Below, in pieces: positions 11,440 to 22,603 of a stretch of DNA of 64,000 bases (position 1 is the stretch's first letter; the number at the start of each line of letters is the position of its first letter). A program made the position numbers and the translations under genes. The notes under the pieces were generated by a model. It had not been told where the DNA came from. It did not search any database and saw only the letters and a program-made list of their open reading frames with translations. This DNA comes from Filosporella fistucella (taxonomy: Eukaryota; Ascomycota; Leotiomycetes; Helotiales). The DNA is taken from positions 558,001 to 622,000 of the forward strand of contig JAQJZZ010000005.1 of the NCBI GenBank assembly GCA_030077755.1, read 5' to 3'.

Positions 11440-12951
11440 ATGGCAACAGAAGACCATACCGCCACAATGAGCGATTCAAATCACATTTACAAATCCCAGT
11501 CGCTGGAGAGCACGTTCACTCCTCCAAAAACACCTCCTGCATATGAGAATGGCTTCAGGCTCGTACATCCATGGCCAGAGCCAGAGGAAGAAAATTCCGA
11601 ACACACAAATGCACCAAAGAGAAGAAAGCTTGATGATGGATCGAAAGTAGATGCAGAGCATGCCGAGGAGTTCAACGTCTCCCATCAAGAAATCCTGCTT
11701 CTGCACGCACCAAAACAACAATATGCCCATACTAAACAACAACCGATTCCAGAGATCAAGAATGACAGAGAAATGCTGGTATCAGTACATGTTGTGGGAT
11801 TGAATCCAATTGACTGGAAAGCACCGTACGTGGATAGGAACCTCGATCCGAATTTAACTGATAGATCCATAGAGACTTTGGTTGGGGATTACCGGCTCTG
11901 CCTTGCATTGCTGGGAGAGACCTAGCAGGAAGGGTTGTGAAAGCACCAAAGGCTAAGTCGAGATTACGCAAAGGCGATAATGTGAGTGACAAATTAATTG
12001 CACAGGCACAGTACTGATTTGTCCAGATCATGGCTATATCGACCGATTATCGAGACTCGCGCAAAGCTGCATACCAACAATATGCTGTTGTTTCCGACTT
12101 CAACGCTTGCAGACTCCCACCTTATCTATCAGCAGTCGATGCAGCTCCGCTAGGTGTTGCTTTTGTCGCCGCATCACTTGCACTTGGAATATGTATGGGT
12201 ATGGATTTCGTCGGCAGAAATGGAGGACCTGCAGGCCCAAACCTTCTTCGAACCGTCCAATCATTACCTCGTGAGGCATTACCACAAGACATTAGGAATG
12301 AGTGTTTTGATAGTATAAAGGAGAGCGAAGGAGCGAAAGCCGGGGATTGGCTTGTCGTGTGGGGAGGTAAGTCAATCGCCCTCGGCTTTTTCAATCGAGT
12401 TTCTAACAATGTCAGGATCATCCGCCTCTGGGATATGTGCTGTTCAAATAGCCAAATTGATGGGCCTGAAGGTCATCGCAGTAATAGACGTTGCCAGAAA
12501 CGGCGCGCGGATGCTCAAACACGGAGCTGACTTGCTGGTTGATCGACTGGATCCTGAACGCGCCATTGAGATTGTGAAAGGTGTCACAAGAGGCAAACTG
12601 AAGTTTGGACTGGACACAAGAGGAAAAGATAGTGTGAAACTTCTAGCTAAAGCTATGGAAGTCGATGGTGAAGTAAGCCAAAGAGCCCACCTTGTTGGCC
12701 TAGTTGGAGTGCCAAAGGAGCCCACAAATGGAGTTGTCTACCATTCGGTTCCAATCAAGTCTTTCCACGAAGCCCCTCAAGTTGGAGAAGGGTTGATGAT
12801 CTGGCTGGAGAAGCTCTTGGGACAGAAGCTCCTTGCGACACCAGATATCGAGGTAGCGCCAGGTGGATTAGAAGGTATTAACGCGGCTTTGGACAGACTT
12901 CGAGACGGAAGCGTCAACGGTCCTCGAATTGTTGTTCCATTAAACACATAG
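11440..12951 (+). CDS. MDR-family (zinc-type alcohol dehydrogenase-like) oxidoreductase
   Basis: Four exons, 11440-11825, 11873-11981, 12027-12366 and 12416-12951, encode 456 residues. From about residue 83 it is a medium-chain dehydrogenase/reductase: a GroES-like half with VGLNPIDWKAPDFG (119-132) and GRDLAGRVV, then a Rossmann half with GGSSASGICAVQIAKLMG from about 279. It resembles fungal trans-enoyl reductases and quinone-oxidoreductase-like enzymes; I see no structural-zinc cysteine cluster. It probably reduces a small carbonyl or enoyl substrate with NADPH. The first 82 residues are an unusual acidic, disordered-looking extension containing KRRK at 60-63. A second Met at residue 10 is an alternative start. 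It sits between the SfnB-like and SfnG-like genes, so a shared pathway is possible but unproven. Confidence 0.8.
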
Positions 12952-13653
12952 CATTGTGCCAAATTATATATATAGACAGTAGAACGAAAGACATCAAGGT
13001 TGCATAAAGTGCGAGTCGCGTCCAAATCGTCAAGAATCTGAAAGCGAAAACAAAGCGCCACAGCTCAGCCTAAAAGATGGCTCGGATTAGTCATCATCAC
13101 CCAACTCCCTTGCCAAATTTCATTTTCACAAACACAACGTATCAGAATCAAACCAACTTTTACTAAATATGCGACCATTAGTATGGTCTCCTCACAAATC
13201 TTCATTCCTTTTTCTCATGATTATTATTTCGCACATCCATACCAAAAAATACTGCATCCCTGAGTATCCTCTTGCATATCCTAGCCCATCCAGGAAAACT
13301 TAGCAAGATGCTCATAGTGGGGTTGGATTGCACCATATGCCCTCTCTTTGCGGCAGCAGTACAACGTCCACATCCTTTTATCCAGAATTCAAGGCTACAA
13401 ATGAATGTCAGCCTTGCCATCGTCATGATCAACCAGTCCAGATTCTTTTGAAAATCTACCCCAGCTGAACTATTGGCCTTATGGTGCCTTCGCGGGGGAC
13501 GTACATGCCGAGAGCAAGGTAGCTTCAGACAATTCCCCAGGGTAGCTTCTCTTCCTCTCAGCTACTGTTTGAATCTCTTCTATTATTTCAAAAAATATCT
13601 CGTTTAATTCTTCTGCGGCATCTACATTTCCTTCAGATAATCGAGTATCCAGA
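12952..13653. other. Promoter region of the SfnG-like gene
   Basis: About 700 bases with no supported coding frame, between two genes on the same strand. It should hold the 3' end of the MDR transcript and the promoter of the SfnG-like gene. No classical element stands out. Confidence 0.4.
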
Positions 13654-15021
13654 ATGCCAGCCAAAAGACAACGAACTTCCAATGGCAACCATGCTGTTGC
13701 TGATCAAGCTGCAAATGGGACTGCGAATGGTGTCCATTTCGCCGCAGCTCCAGGTGTGAATGATGATCCCAATCGTGTCAAGTTTGCATACTGGGTCCCA
13801 AATGTCTCGGGGGGGCTTGTGATTTCAAAAATCCCACAGAAAACAAAGTACGTTTCATATCGTGGCATTATTAGTAGACCCTAAAAGTCCACAGATGGGA
13901 CTATGAATCAAATGTTCGGTATGCGCAGACCGCTGAAAATGTTGGTTTTGAATTTGCTCTCACGCAGATTCGATTCATGGCTGGATATGGAGCAGTAAGA
14001 GGGTCACTTCGTAAATAGCACTTCGTACTAATAACACGAAAAACAGGAAAATCAACACGAATCAGTATCCTTCTCCCAAGCTCTTCTCCACGCAACCAAG
14101 AAACTGAATGTTATCGCTGCTCTGTTACCTGGTCCCTGGAATCCAGCGGTCGCAGCTAAGCAAATCGCAAGCATTGATCACTACACTGGAGGTCGAATTT
14201 CGGTGAACGTCGTCTCAGGCTGGTTCAAAGCAGAATTTACCAGTATCGGTCAATGGTGGCTTGAACATGCAGAGCGATACCGTCGCAGTAGAGAATTCAT
14301 AGAATGTTTGAAGGGAATCTGGACAACCGATAAATTCACTTTCAAAGGTGACTTCTACCAATTCCATGACTACCCTCTGTCACCCAAACCTTTGGTTCTT
14401 GAAGGTCGTCCATACCCACTCATCTTTCAAGGTGGCAACTCGATCGATGCTCGTGAAAATGGCGCCAATGTCTCAGATTACTATTTCATGAATGGAAACA
14501 CTCTAGAAGGATTTCAAGAACAAATTGCAGATGTGAAAGAACGTGCTCGCAAAGTCGGAAGAGAAGACGAGATTCGCTTCGCAGTGAACGGTTTTGCGAT
14601 CGTAAAGAACACCGAGGAAGAAGCTATTCAACTCCTTTCCGAGATTCAAGGGAAAGCCGACAAGGAGGCCGTTAATGCATTTGGTGATGCTGTTAAACAA
14701 GCTGGTTCCAGCACAGGAAATAAGAAGGGCATGTGGGCTGATTCCAAGTTCGAAGACCTGGTCCAATACAATGATGGCTTCAAAACGAAATTAATCGGTA
14801 CCAAAGAACAAGTCGCAGATCGCATACTCTTGTTGAAGAGTCTAGGGATTGATATCGTATTACTTGCGTTCTTGCATTATGAAGACGACATTGAGGATTT
14901 TGGGAAGGAAGTACTGCCTCTTGTCAGGAAATTGGAGAGCGAGGGACGAGGAAGGAGTGCTGAAGAGGAAATCAAGAGGACCGGAGATGTTTATCGAGCG
15001 AAGAAGAAGGTCGAGGCATAA
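13654..15021 (+). CDS. SfnG-type FMN-dependent dimethyl-sulfone monooxygenase
   Basis: Exons 13654-13847, 13895-13994 and 14047-15021 encode 422 residues. From residue 41 it is a bacterial-luciferase-like TIM barrel of the SsuD/SfnG group: KFAYWVPNVSGGLVISKIPQ (43-62), LTQIRFMAGYGA ending at residue 98, GRISVNVVSGWFKAEF (148-163), the FKGDFYQF motif, and the C-terminal FEDLVQYNDGFKT-LIGT block. These segments match my knowledge of dimethylsulfone monooxygenase SfnG, which with FMNH2 and oxygen converts dimethyl sulfone to methanesulfinate and formaldehyde. Residues 1-40 are an added Ala/Asn-rich tail with KRQR at 4-7. The enzyme class needs a separate flavin reductase, which I do not see nearby. 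Paired with an SfnB-like gene 4.4 kb upstream on the other strand. Confidence 0.88.
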
Positions 15022-16746
15022 GATCTTAAGCTGTCATTTCTGGTTGTTCGCCTATCTCTGTGTCATGTTAATGAAGAGAACTTCTTATGAGCTGCTCCTC
15101 CCATATTTGACTTCACGTGATATTTTTCAAAATTGAAACTTCAGTCATGTCATTTCTGTCATCAGTTCTATACCTGACCTGATGCAAGCATGACCAGTAG
15201 TCACTCCCACCGTTTCTCTCAATTGTCTCTAAATTGTCCATATAGTTCAGGCTGACATCCAAGCTTCAGAATGGACCAGGGCCCTCCACTTGAAGCGGAC
15301 GGCAAGGACTGCCGATACGGCACAATTTGCTATTCTTAGCATATTTCGTATACTAGCGACTATCAGCTTGTATTTTGCAGCTGTGTATATATTCTGCAAG
15401 GACAAGAATGGCACAGTCTGGCAAAATTGAATGAGGACGTACTAGGAGACAGTGAGTTCAGGTAAAGAATGTGATCACTGCTGGTTTGACATGGCGATCG
15501 CTCTTCGGTGTCAAGAAGCTGGTCTTCGTCATTTTCAGTCATTTCTTGATGTATTTCAGATCTAAATACTTGTATTCATGAGAATTCATTTAAGTGGTAA
15601 CGTACAGACTCTTTTCTGCTGCTAATGGTCGACCATGATCCCTGAGAATAAACCTTACAAAGCCACAATCATGAAAGACGTTTTCCAGGCTTCAATATGC
15701 AGGTCAATCCTTCTCAGATCAGTATCTGCTGGGGCATTTTTTTACCTCGATATACGATCCTTAGCTCATGCATCTCAATATCAAGCTGCAATATAACCTC
15801 TTTAGCCGGTGTCAAGGCGTGGCTCAGTCAAGGAGATATTACTAAATCGAGAAATACCAAGTGCATATGCATTTTCATGTTGCATTTCATATATTGAGAG
15901 CCGTGATTTCAATTCAGATAACGAATTCTTGGAAAGAGATTGGGCACTCCGTGAGTACTGGATGTGCCCCGCCATGATGTGTGTCTTGAATGGAACCATG
16001 GTACGCGTGTTCATCGTATGCTCCAACCAATCAGCGTTCAAATTCCCTTTCTTCATGCGCTCATATATTAACTAGGCCGGAGTCTCATATAACTTAGGGT
16101 AGATTCAGATCTTTTATCTTATGTCGTAGTGTTTTCAAGGACGGCTACTATCTGCATCGTGAATGTTGTCTGCACTCCGCCATGGTCCTTCTCTGCATGC
16201 AGTCGCTCGGAGTAAGTACAGTATATGCAGCAGCGATTATAAAGTAAATATCTCTGCGCTTTCCTTATGTAGCAAATCTTCACGGAGATACTTCTTGTTT
16301 TGTAGTTTCAAATGTTTTGGGCATGTAGATTTGCTCAGTTATCCTTGGTTATCCTGTCTACCAATTGCAGCAATTCTGAATTGAATGCATATCTTAGTGG
16401 AGTAATGAGGCAGATATCAGCTACTTATCTCAGAGCTCTTCTTACCGAGAAGCTGTATATACATAATGTTAGCTACATCACACAGGACGAAATTGTTGCA
16501 TGTATTTTACATTTTCAAGCACCCCAAAGCGGGTACCCTTCTTTTGGAAGTCCGTCCGCAACTTGACTTTTCAATCATAATAATCGCCGATTTACACAGA
16601 TCAATACCAATAGAACGAAAGAAACATCCGAGAGCAGATTATCAGTTTTGCTTTGATGCGCTGTGTGTTGATAGCCAGGGGAACATTCTCGTCCGTAAAA
16701 TTGTACCTTGACTGTTTTAGTAGATCTCCTGACACTTCAAAAGAAC
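15022..16746. other. Intergenic, no gene seen
   Basis: 1.7 kb with only short open frames in competing frames and no family resemblance. It contains the likely 3' end of the SfnG-like gene and the promoter of the membrane protein gene. Confidence 0.5.
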
Positions 16747-18918
16747 ATGGAAGAATCAATTTATTTGAAGTCTATCATCATAACTTCTAATGCTCTTGAG
16801 ACTTCACCTAGCAACTTGAAGGAATGTTCGACGGAAAGCACTTCAACGACGGCCAATTCTAGTTCCGAATCGCTCGACTTAATCAAGTCAATTGCACCTT
16901 CCCAGTCGTCAGATTTCCCTATCATAGCCTCTCCAAGCCCGGAATCTCTTAAATCACGACTTAATGAAACATCAGACTCAAATCAATCGATCAGAATGAG
17001 ATATGGATGGAATATACATTGGAAACAGCCTACTTTCATGATCTGTTTCGCACTCCTTGGAATCTTGCTTGTCATTGGTCATCATATTTACTATACGACA
17101 CTCAACGGAACCTTAGCCTCGACACTGGAAAAGCAAAAATGGCCGATCAGAATAGGAACAATGTTTTCTATCTCAGCAGTAGCTTGTCTTTGTGCCGCGA
17201 TATCGGAAGCTTACACGCAGTACATTTGGAATGTTATGAGACGGAATTCCACATCTGTGGAGACTCTGGATGCCATGTTCTCAGTGTCATCGAATCCATT
17301 TAGTTTCTTTGACTTAGAGTTTAATCTTTCAAGTTTCTACGTCCCGATGATGGCTCTAGCGATATGGTATGTTTCGAAACGTCGAAGTTCAGAGTACAGT
17401 CAATTAATCTTTCTGCAGGGCAGTGAAAGCAGCTTCAATAGCACCACCAGCTTCTCTCTCCGTGATCAGTGCCATGCAGCAGAAGTACACCTCATCTATG
17501 GTATCGACAATAAATTGGACCCGGGTAGCTGCACCTTTGCAATTTGGAGGCAGCTACATATACCCTCCCCTTGAAACCATTCGAAGAGCATCACTTTCGG
17601 CACAGACGTACAGCATTCTCCCAAGCTACGCACCATATATAAACGCATCTTATAACGTCCAGTTCTTCGGGCCAACAATACAATGTGATCCGCCAAATCC
17701 AGAACAGCAAGAAGTCTTCGATTTTTGGTCGAATGGGTCTTTGAGCTCTCCAGCCTCGCATGCGAGACTTGTGAAGCAGACAAACATGATTAAGGACGCT
17801 TCGGAGGCATCACGACATCAGTTCTTATTTAGTGCATTCACATGGCCTGATTGTGTATTTACGAGTGCCTGCCGGACCGATAACGTTTCTGCGCCCACAA
17901 GGTATGGGACATTGGATCCTCCTCCGAGTCTCTCAACCGAGGAACCATTGCAGATATGGGTGCAGACATCTGTTTCTGAAATGGTATGTAGTATAATGAA
18001 CGCCACATACGATGTTTCTCTTCGATTCAAGGACGGAACGCAGAGCACAACCATAAAAAGTGTAATTCCACTTCACAAAGTTCTTCTTCGATCATTCGAT
18101 TCACGACCAGTAACACCCCCTCCAGATGAAGAGTGTGATATCCACTCGGACGTATGGGGATATGCGGCAATATTCGGTGCATTGCAGAGCCTTCTGAATG
18201 GGAATTTCACAATGGTACAGCGACCGTTTCGCAATCCACACTTTTACTGGACTACGAGCAAAATCCTACACACTGGACTCATCGGTTGTGAAGACCTCCT
18301 TCATCATGGATGGGAAAACTACGAGCCACTCCCGATTTCCAATTTTAAAGAACTCACAGGTGGCGAGCCTTGGATGTGCAGAAATAGGACGTTGAATCGT
18401 GCCATTGAAGATTTATCGAGGAATATAACAGTCAGTATGTTAAGCAATCCTGATTTTCTGTAGGTTCACCCCGCATCATTTCGAGGAGAAAGTGAGCCCA
18501 AATTGATTTAATATAACTTAGCATACCAAACTCAAAGCTCGTGAATATCACTATGTACAGTTATGAAAACGAGTATCATTACTCTCCACAATATCTATGG
18601 CAATCATACGGACTCGCCATCATGATCACCACTGTATCTGTCGCCGTAGGCTTGCTATCACTACGCTCAAATGGTGTTTCTCACTGCACATCATTCTCCA
18701 CTGTCCTCAGAACGACGAGAAATGTGAAACTCGATGATTTGATCAGTCAAGAAGGGCAAGATATGGGTTCCGAGCCACTACCTGGAAGCTTGAAGAGCGT
18801 AAAGTTGAGGTTTGGGAGGCTTGTTGATGAAGGTGGTATTGGAGGTAGGGAAAATCTACATATTGGATTCGGATTTGAATCTCAGATACGGGAATTGAGA
18901 AGAGGGGAAAGTGTTTGA
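16747..18918 (+). CDS. Multi-pass membrane protein, function unknown
   Basis: Exons 16747-17366, 17419-18459 and 18522-18918 encode 685 residues. The start is the first ATG in frame. The first 85 residues are Ser/Thr-rich and presumably cytosolic. Hydrophobic segments lie at about 95-117, 137-155 and 196-218, then a long loop of about 360 residues with several N-x-S/T sites and paired cysteines, then a final segment at about 583-601 and a charged tail. This layout, three helices, a large extracytosolic loop and one last helix, is common in a fungal family that automated annotation sometimes calls formylmethionine-deformylase-like; I see no catalytic motif supporting that name. Likely an ascomycete surface or endomembrane protein of unknown role. 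Confidence 0.75.
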
Positions 18919-19956
18919 GGACGTTGTTGATTGAGCCTAGGTAGATTCCAGACGGAAAGGGAAAAGGCTACCATATAAAGTTGACATGTGTAGAAGGTAG
19001 TTGTTGAAATACATGCATAATTAATTTAATAATATAATAAACTTCCCTCAAAAGATGGTAGCAGATAGTCTGCAAAGAAATGAATCAATAAATCCAAGAA
19101 TTTTCGATGTGTCGCTACTACGAGGTTGAATTCCTTCGGATTTACAGATCACCAAGCATCCCATAACACATTCTCAATGTAACCTGTGCATCTCAGTAAC
19201 AATAAATTTCACAACCCGTATCCTGCAATTCTCACACAATAGAATCACGAATCCAAACAAGATACTTCAACAGCAAGCTATCCAGTTTTCTTCAATCTTG
19301 CTATCCTATCACGTGACAGCCCCATCCATCGCAGATGGCGGGAGGGAATAGAGCAGTCTTATGAATAGTACTTGGATATTCATAACACAGCGATACAAAG
19401 ATTTTCCTCCGATTCCTGTTCAATACTCGAAAATGACTTCAATTCCACTTTCCAGAATTTATCTGCTTCACCGAGAACAACGCAAACCCAAGTAGCTGCA
19501 ACACACCACCTAAACCCAACCAAACCCGCTCTCCTTTCACAACCCAAGCCCCTTCCTTCGATATTGTACTCTACATCCATATCTCCTCCCCACCAGCCTC
19601 CCTGGAATGTTCATTCCGGCCTAATTCTCATCACCCATACGAAAATGTAAACCCATCGATGAGTAGAGTTGGATATCCGACCCGTATATCCGCTCATCAC
19701 CACTTTTTGAAACCCCGAGAAATGGGTATCCACACTTTCCAGTAGAATCTGGGACGACTTAGGAATTGAATTATTGGAAAAATTGGAAGTGTATAAGATC
19801 GATTCTTCGCCCCTCTTATCTGTCTTTTTTGAGAATTTCATCATATCCTCACATCTCACATACTTCCATCATCCACTTCTCAACCCAACCAGTACTCTCC
19901 AATCCAACTCTCCCAAATTCCCAATCCCACAACACAACCCCATAAACTCACCCAAC
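18919..19956. other. Intergenic, promoter of DJ-1-like gene
   Basis: About 1 kb without a supported gene. The last 200 bases are strikingly C/T- and A-rich with few G, typical of a fungal leader before an ATG (19957). Open frames near 19372-19860 reflect this bias and are not convincing proteins. Confidence 0.5.
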
Positions 19957-21037
19957 ATGTCGTCCCCCTCTCCCATCAAAATAGGCATCCTAATGATCCC
20001 CTACCAAACCCTCGACGTGGCCGGTCCTTTGGACGTCCTAGCTTCCTGCTCAAAAACCATTATCGATTCTCTTCCTGCAGACGCTATACCCGGTACTCCC
20101 CTCGAGGGGTTACACGGGTTAGATGTTGAGTTTTTGCATGTTAATGAGACAAGTCAGTACCCTTTCCCCGTCTTCAACTATTATATTCTGGGGTCTGGAC
20201 CTGGGTGATAGAGAAAGGTAGATGCTAATACAAGAGTAATAGTGGAACCTGTACAATTAACAGCAGGATTCAAAGTCCTTCCCACTACCACAACAGACAC
20301 CTGTCCACCGCTCGATTATCTCCTAATAGGGGGTCCGGATCCATTTGCATTTTCCCTCTCCCCAGCATTCTCGGCTTTCATACAGAAACATGTTGCGGGA
20401 GGAGGATCATTATTTTGTACTTGTTTGTCTCTCCCTTCCTCTGACTCTCTATCACATCCCCTTCTCTATCATATCCCCCTTCCCTACCCCTCCTCCCCCC
20501 CCCCCCCCCCCCCCCCACCAAACCCAACTAGCTAAGATAAATTAAATTCTGATACAAAAACCACAAAACAGGCACAGGTGCCCTAGCAATCTCCTCCTCA
20601 GGCGTCCTAGACGGTATAGAAGCAACAACAAATCACATGGCGCTCCCACTCGCGCAGATGAAGAGACCCGAGGTAAAATGGGTGAAAGAGCAATGGGTGG
20701 AAGGGAGATTGAAAGAAGGAGGGAGTGTGTGGACTGCTGGGGGAGCCTGTTAGTATTTCTTTTCTTCTTTTTGGATTTTTCTTGCTTTACTTTCTTTTCC
20801 TCGGTTCTTGTTTCAGGTTTTGAGATTCGAAAATACGATGAGGAGAAGAGCGGGGTAGACGATGAGAGTGAGGGGTGAGAAAAATGCTAATTGGAATTGA
20901 AAATAGGCGCAGGAATGGATATGATGGCACACTGGCTGCGATCAACATACGGCCCTGAACTCGCTCGACTCTCATCCATGAGTCTTGATTTCGAGCCTCG
21001 GGACAGAAAAGGTGTTGTTGTGCAGAAGGATTGGTAG
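19957..21037 (+). CDS. DJ-1/PfpI (ThiJ) family protein
   Basis: Exons 19957-20152, 20243-20422, 20572-20748 and 20907-21037 encode 227 residues. The alpha/beta DJ-1 fold is evident: IGILMIPYQTLDVAGPLDVL at 9-28, LDYLLIGGPDPF, and the nucleophile elbow GGSLFCTCTGALAISSSG with Cys126 in CTG, followed by LDGIEATTNH and AGMDM near the C-terminus. This is the subgroup resembling isonitrile hydratase InhA and the GATase1 N-domain of AraC-type regulators. The substrate is unknown. Oddly for this window, introns are long (90, 149 and 158 nt), the codon for Cys126 is split by intron 2, and that intron contains a 22-base C run. Confidence 0.82.
20495..20516 (+). repeat. Homopolymer tract of 22 C within an intron
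   Basis: A run of 22 cytosines after a C/T-rich stretch (20440-20494), inside intron 2 of the DJ-1-like gene. It is a mononucleotide repeat and prone to length change and sequencing error. Confidence 0.9.
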
Positions 21038-21388
21038 TGTATAGTGGGGTGTACTCGTCATGCGATTGGTTGTCCCTCAATGAAGCATGAATTGCGAACT
21101 AGGATTATGCGTGTATCAGATGAACGAAAGACGTCAGAATGAAAATCACTACTCAGAAAGAAACCAAAAATTGGAAGTGCGCATATTAATCTTATTGATG
21201 GATAGTTGTTCCCATTTCTCTACCAAAAGGAATGGAAGGGTATCTCGCATACTCCATCGTTCTCAGCCTGTGAGAGGTGCCACATCCTCGATCCTACGTC
21301 CTGCCAGATCAATTCCTATATCGTTTTGACACGCTAATGAAATATACAACTGAAATGTCGTGATTTGCCGTCTCGGATCATTCTCAAA

Positions 21389-22603
21389 TTATACACCCAA
21401 GCTATCTCTCAAGACTTGAGTAACATTCATCTTCAAACTGAGGACATTGCTTGCAAGTGCTTTTTCCTATTATTCTGTCAGCATCGTCCAAGTCTGCAAA
21501 GGTGAAGTAGAGAAATACATAATAAGTCAAATGTTGTCCGTTATAGACAGCAGATGTACCAGTGATGGTGAGATCCACAATCCCAGTCTTCTGATCCATA
21601 CTGGCGAGGACAGCAGTTTGATTCATGATTGCAGTCATGGGTAGGGTATTGTTGCCAGGCTTGAGTGTCATATCATTGATAGTAGATGTTCCGACAACAC
21701 CCCTGGATGTCATGAGTGACAAAGTAACATTGCCCATGACGACTGTGAGGACCGATGGATTAGGGATGAATGCGAAGCCTTTAAGATTTGGCTGTCCAGC
21801 AGGAACTGTAAGGTTCATCTTCACGCCTGTGACATTGAATCCCTTGAGACCATTGAGTCCTATGGCTCATCAGTAAATTGATACTTTGACCCTTACATGA
21901 TGCTGACTGACCTTTGTATGTGGAACTTGTATTGTACTTAACGCCGTTGGTAGGCAACTTCCCCAGATGCAAGTTGGTCTTTCCGGTCAAAGCAGTCGTG
22001 ACAGTTTCTTGGGATAAGACAGCAATAGAGTATTGTGTCACCTGATCCAAGCTCTCGATTGTACACCTTTGATTGACAATGCTTTGATTGGAGGAAGGTT
22101 TGGTGGCATGAATTCTGGGCATTTCAACTTGCAGCATTGGAGCTGCGCCAAATGTGCCATTGGTTACCAACCAAAGCGATGCATTGAATGGATCGAGAGT
22201 TGGTGTATATATGCTCGGATTGTGCAGGATGGCGTCTTGCGTGATAACGATCGCATTCGATTCTGGCTCCAGGAATTGGATATTCGCGAACTCGATGCTC
22301 GAACGATCAACATCGTGCTGTGCAATTTTTGGCATTGCTACGTAGACACTGCCATTTTCTTAGCACGATAGATGGAATGCAAGGAATTTGAACTTACAGG
22401 CATAGTGCAATGATCAAGAAGACAATACAGAATATTATCAAGTGAACCCACCAAAACCGCGCACAATGCCTCTTGACCTTCTGACCGAAACCTGGTTTCC
22501 TTCCGGCATTTGTTTCTTCGATTTGTTCTGTTTGAAATTCTTTTCCACCCTCGTAATTCTTGTCGGTGTCGTGTGACCCGTTCTGAGTGAGATGTCCAAC
22601 CAT
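21389..22603 (-). CDS. DUF3712-family membrane-anchored protein
   Basis: Exons 22603-22398, 22348-21912, 21859-21519 and 21466-21389 encode 353 residues. A basic cytosolic head of about 50 residues is followed by one hydrophobic helix at about 52-72 (HLIIFCIVFLIIALCLVYVA), then PKIAQHDVDRSSIEF, the usual start of the extracytosolic part in this fungal family. The rest is beta-rich with many N-x-S/T sites and ends with NVLSLKMNVTQVLRDSLGV. Topology is type II. DUF3712 proteins resemble lipid-binding LEA-2/Tag1-like barrels, but no activity is established that I can state. An in-frame upstream ATG at 22636 would add 11 residues; I chose 22603 because its context (A at -3, G at +4) is better. 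Small terminal exon 4 was placed by phase and protein ending. Confidence 0.78.

Noticed and set aside
13482..13491. ATGGTGCCTT as a Cys3-type site upstream of the SfnG-like gene
   Set aside because: One mismatch to ATGRYRYCAT, and such a near match is expected often by chance in 700 bases.
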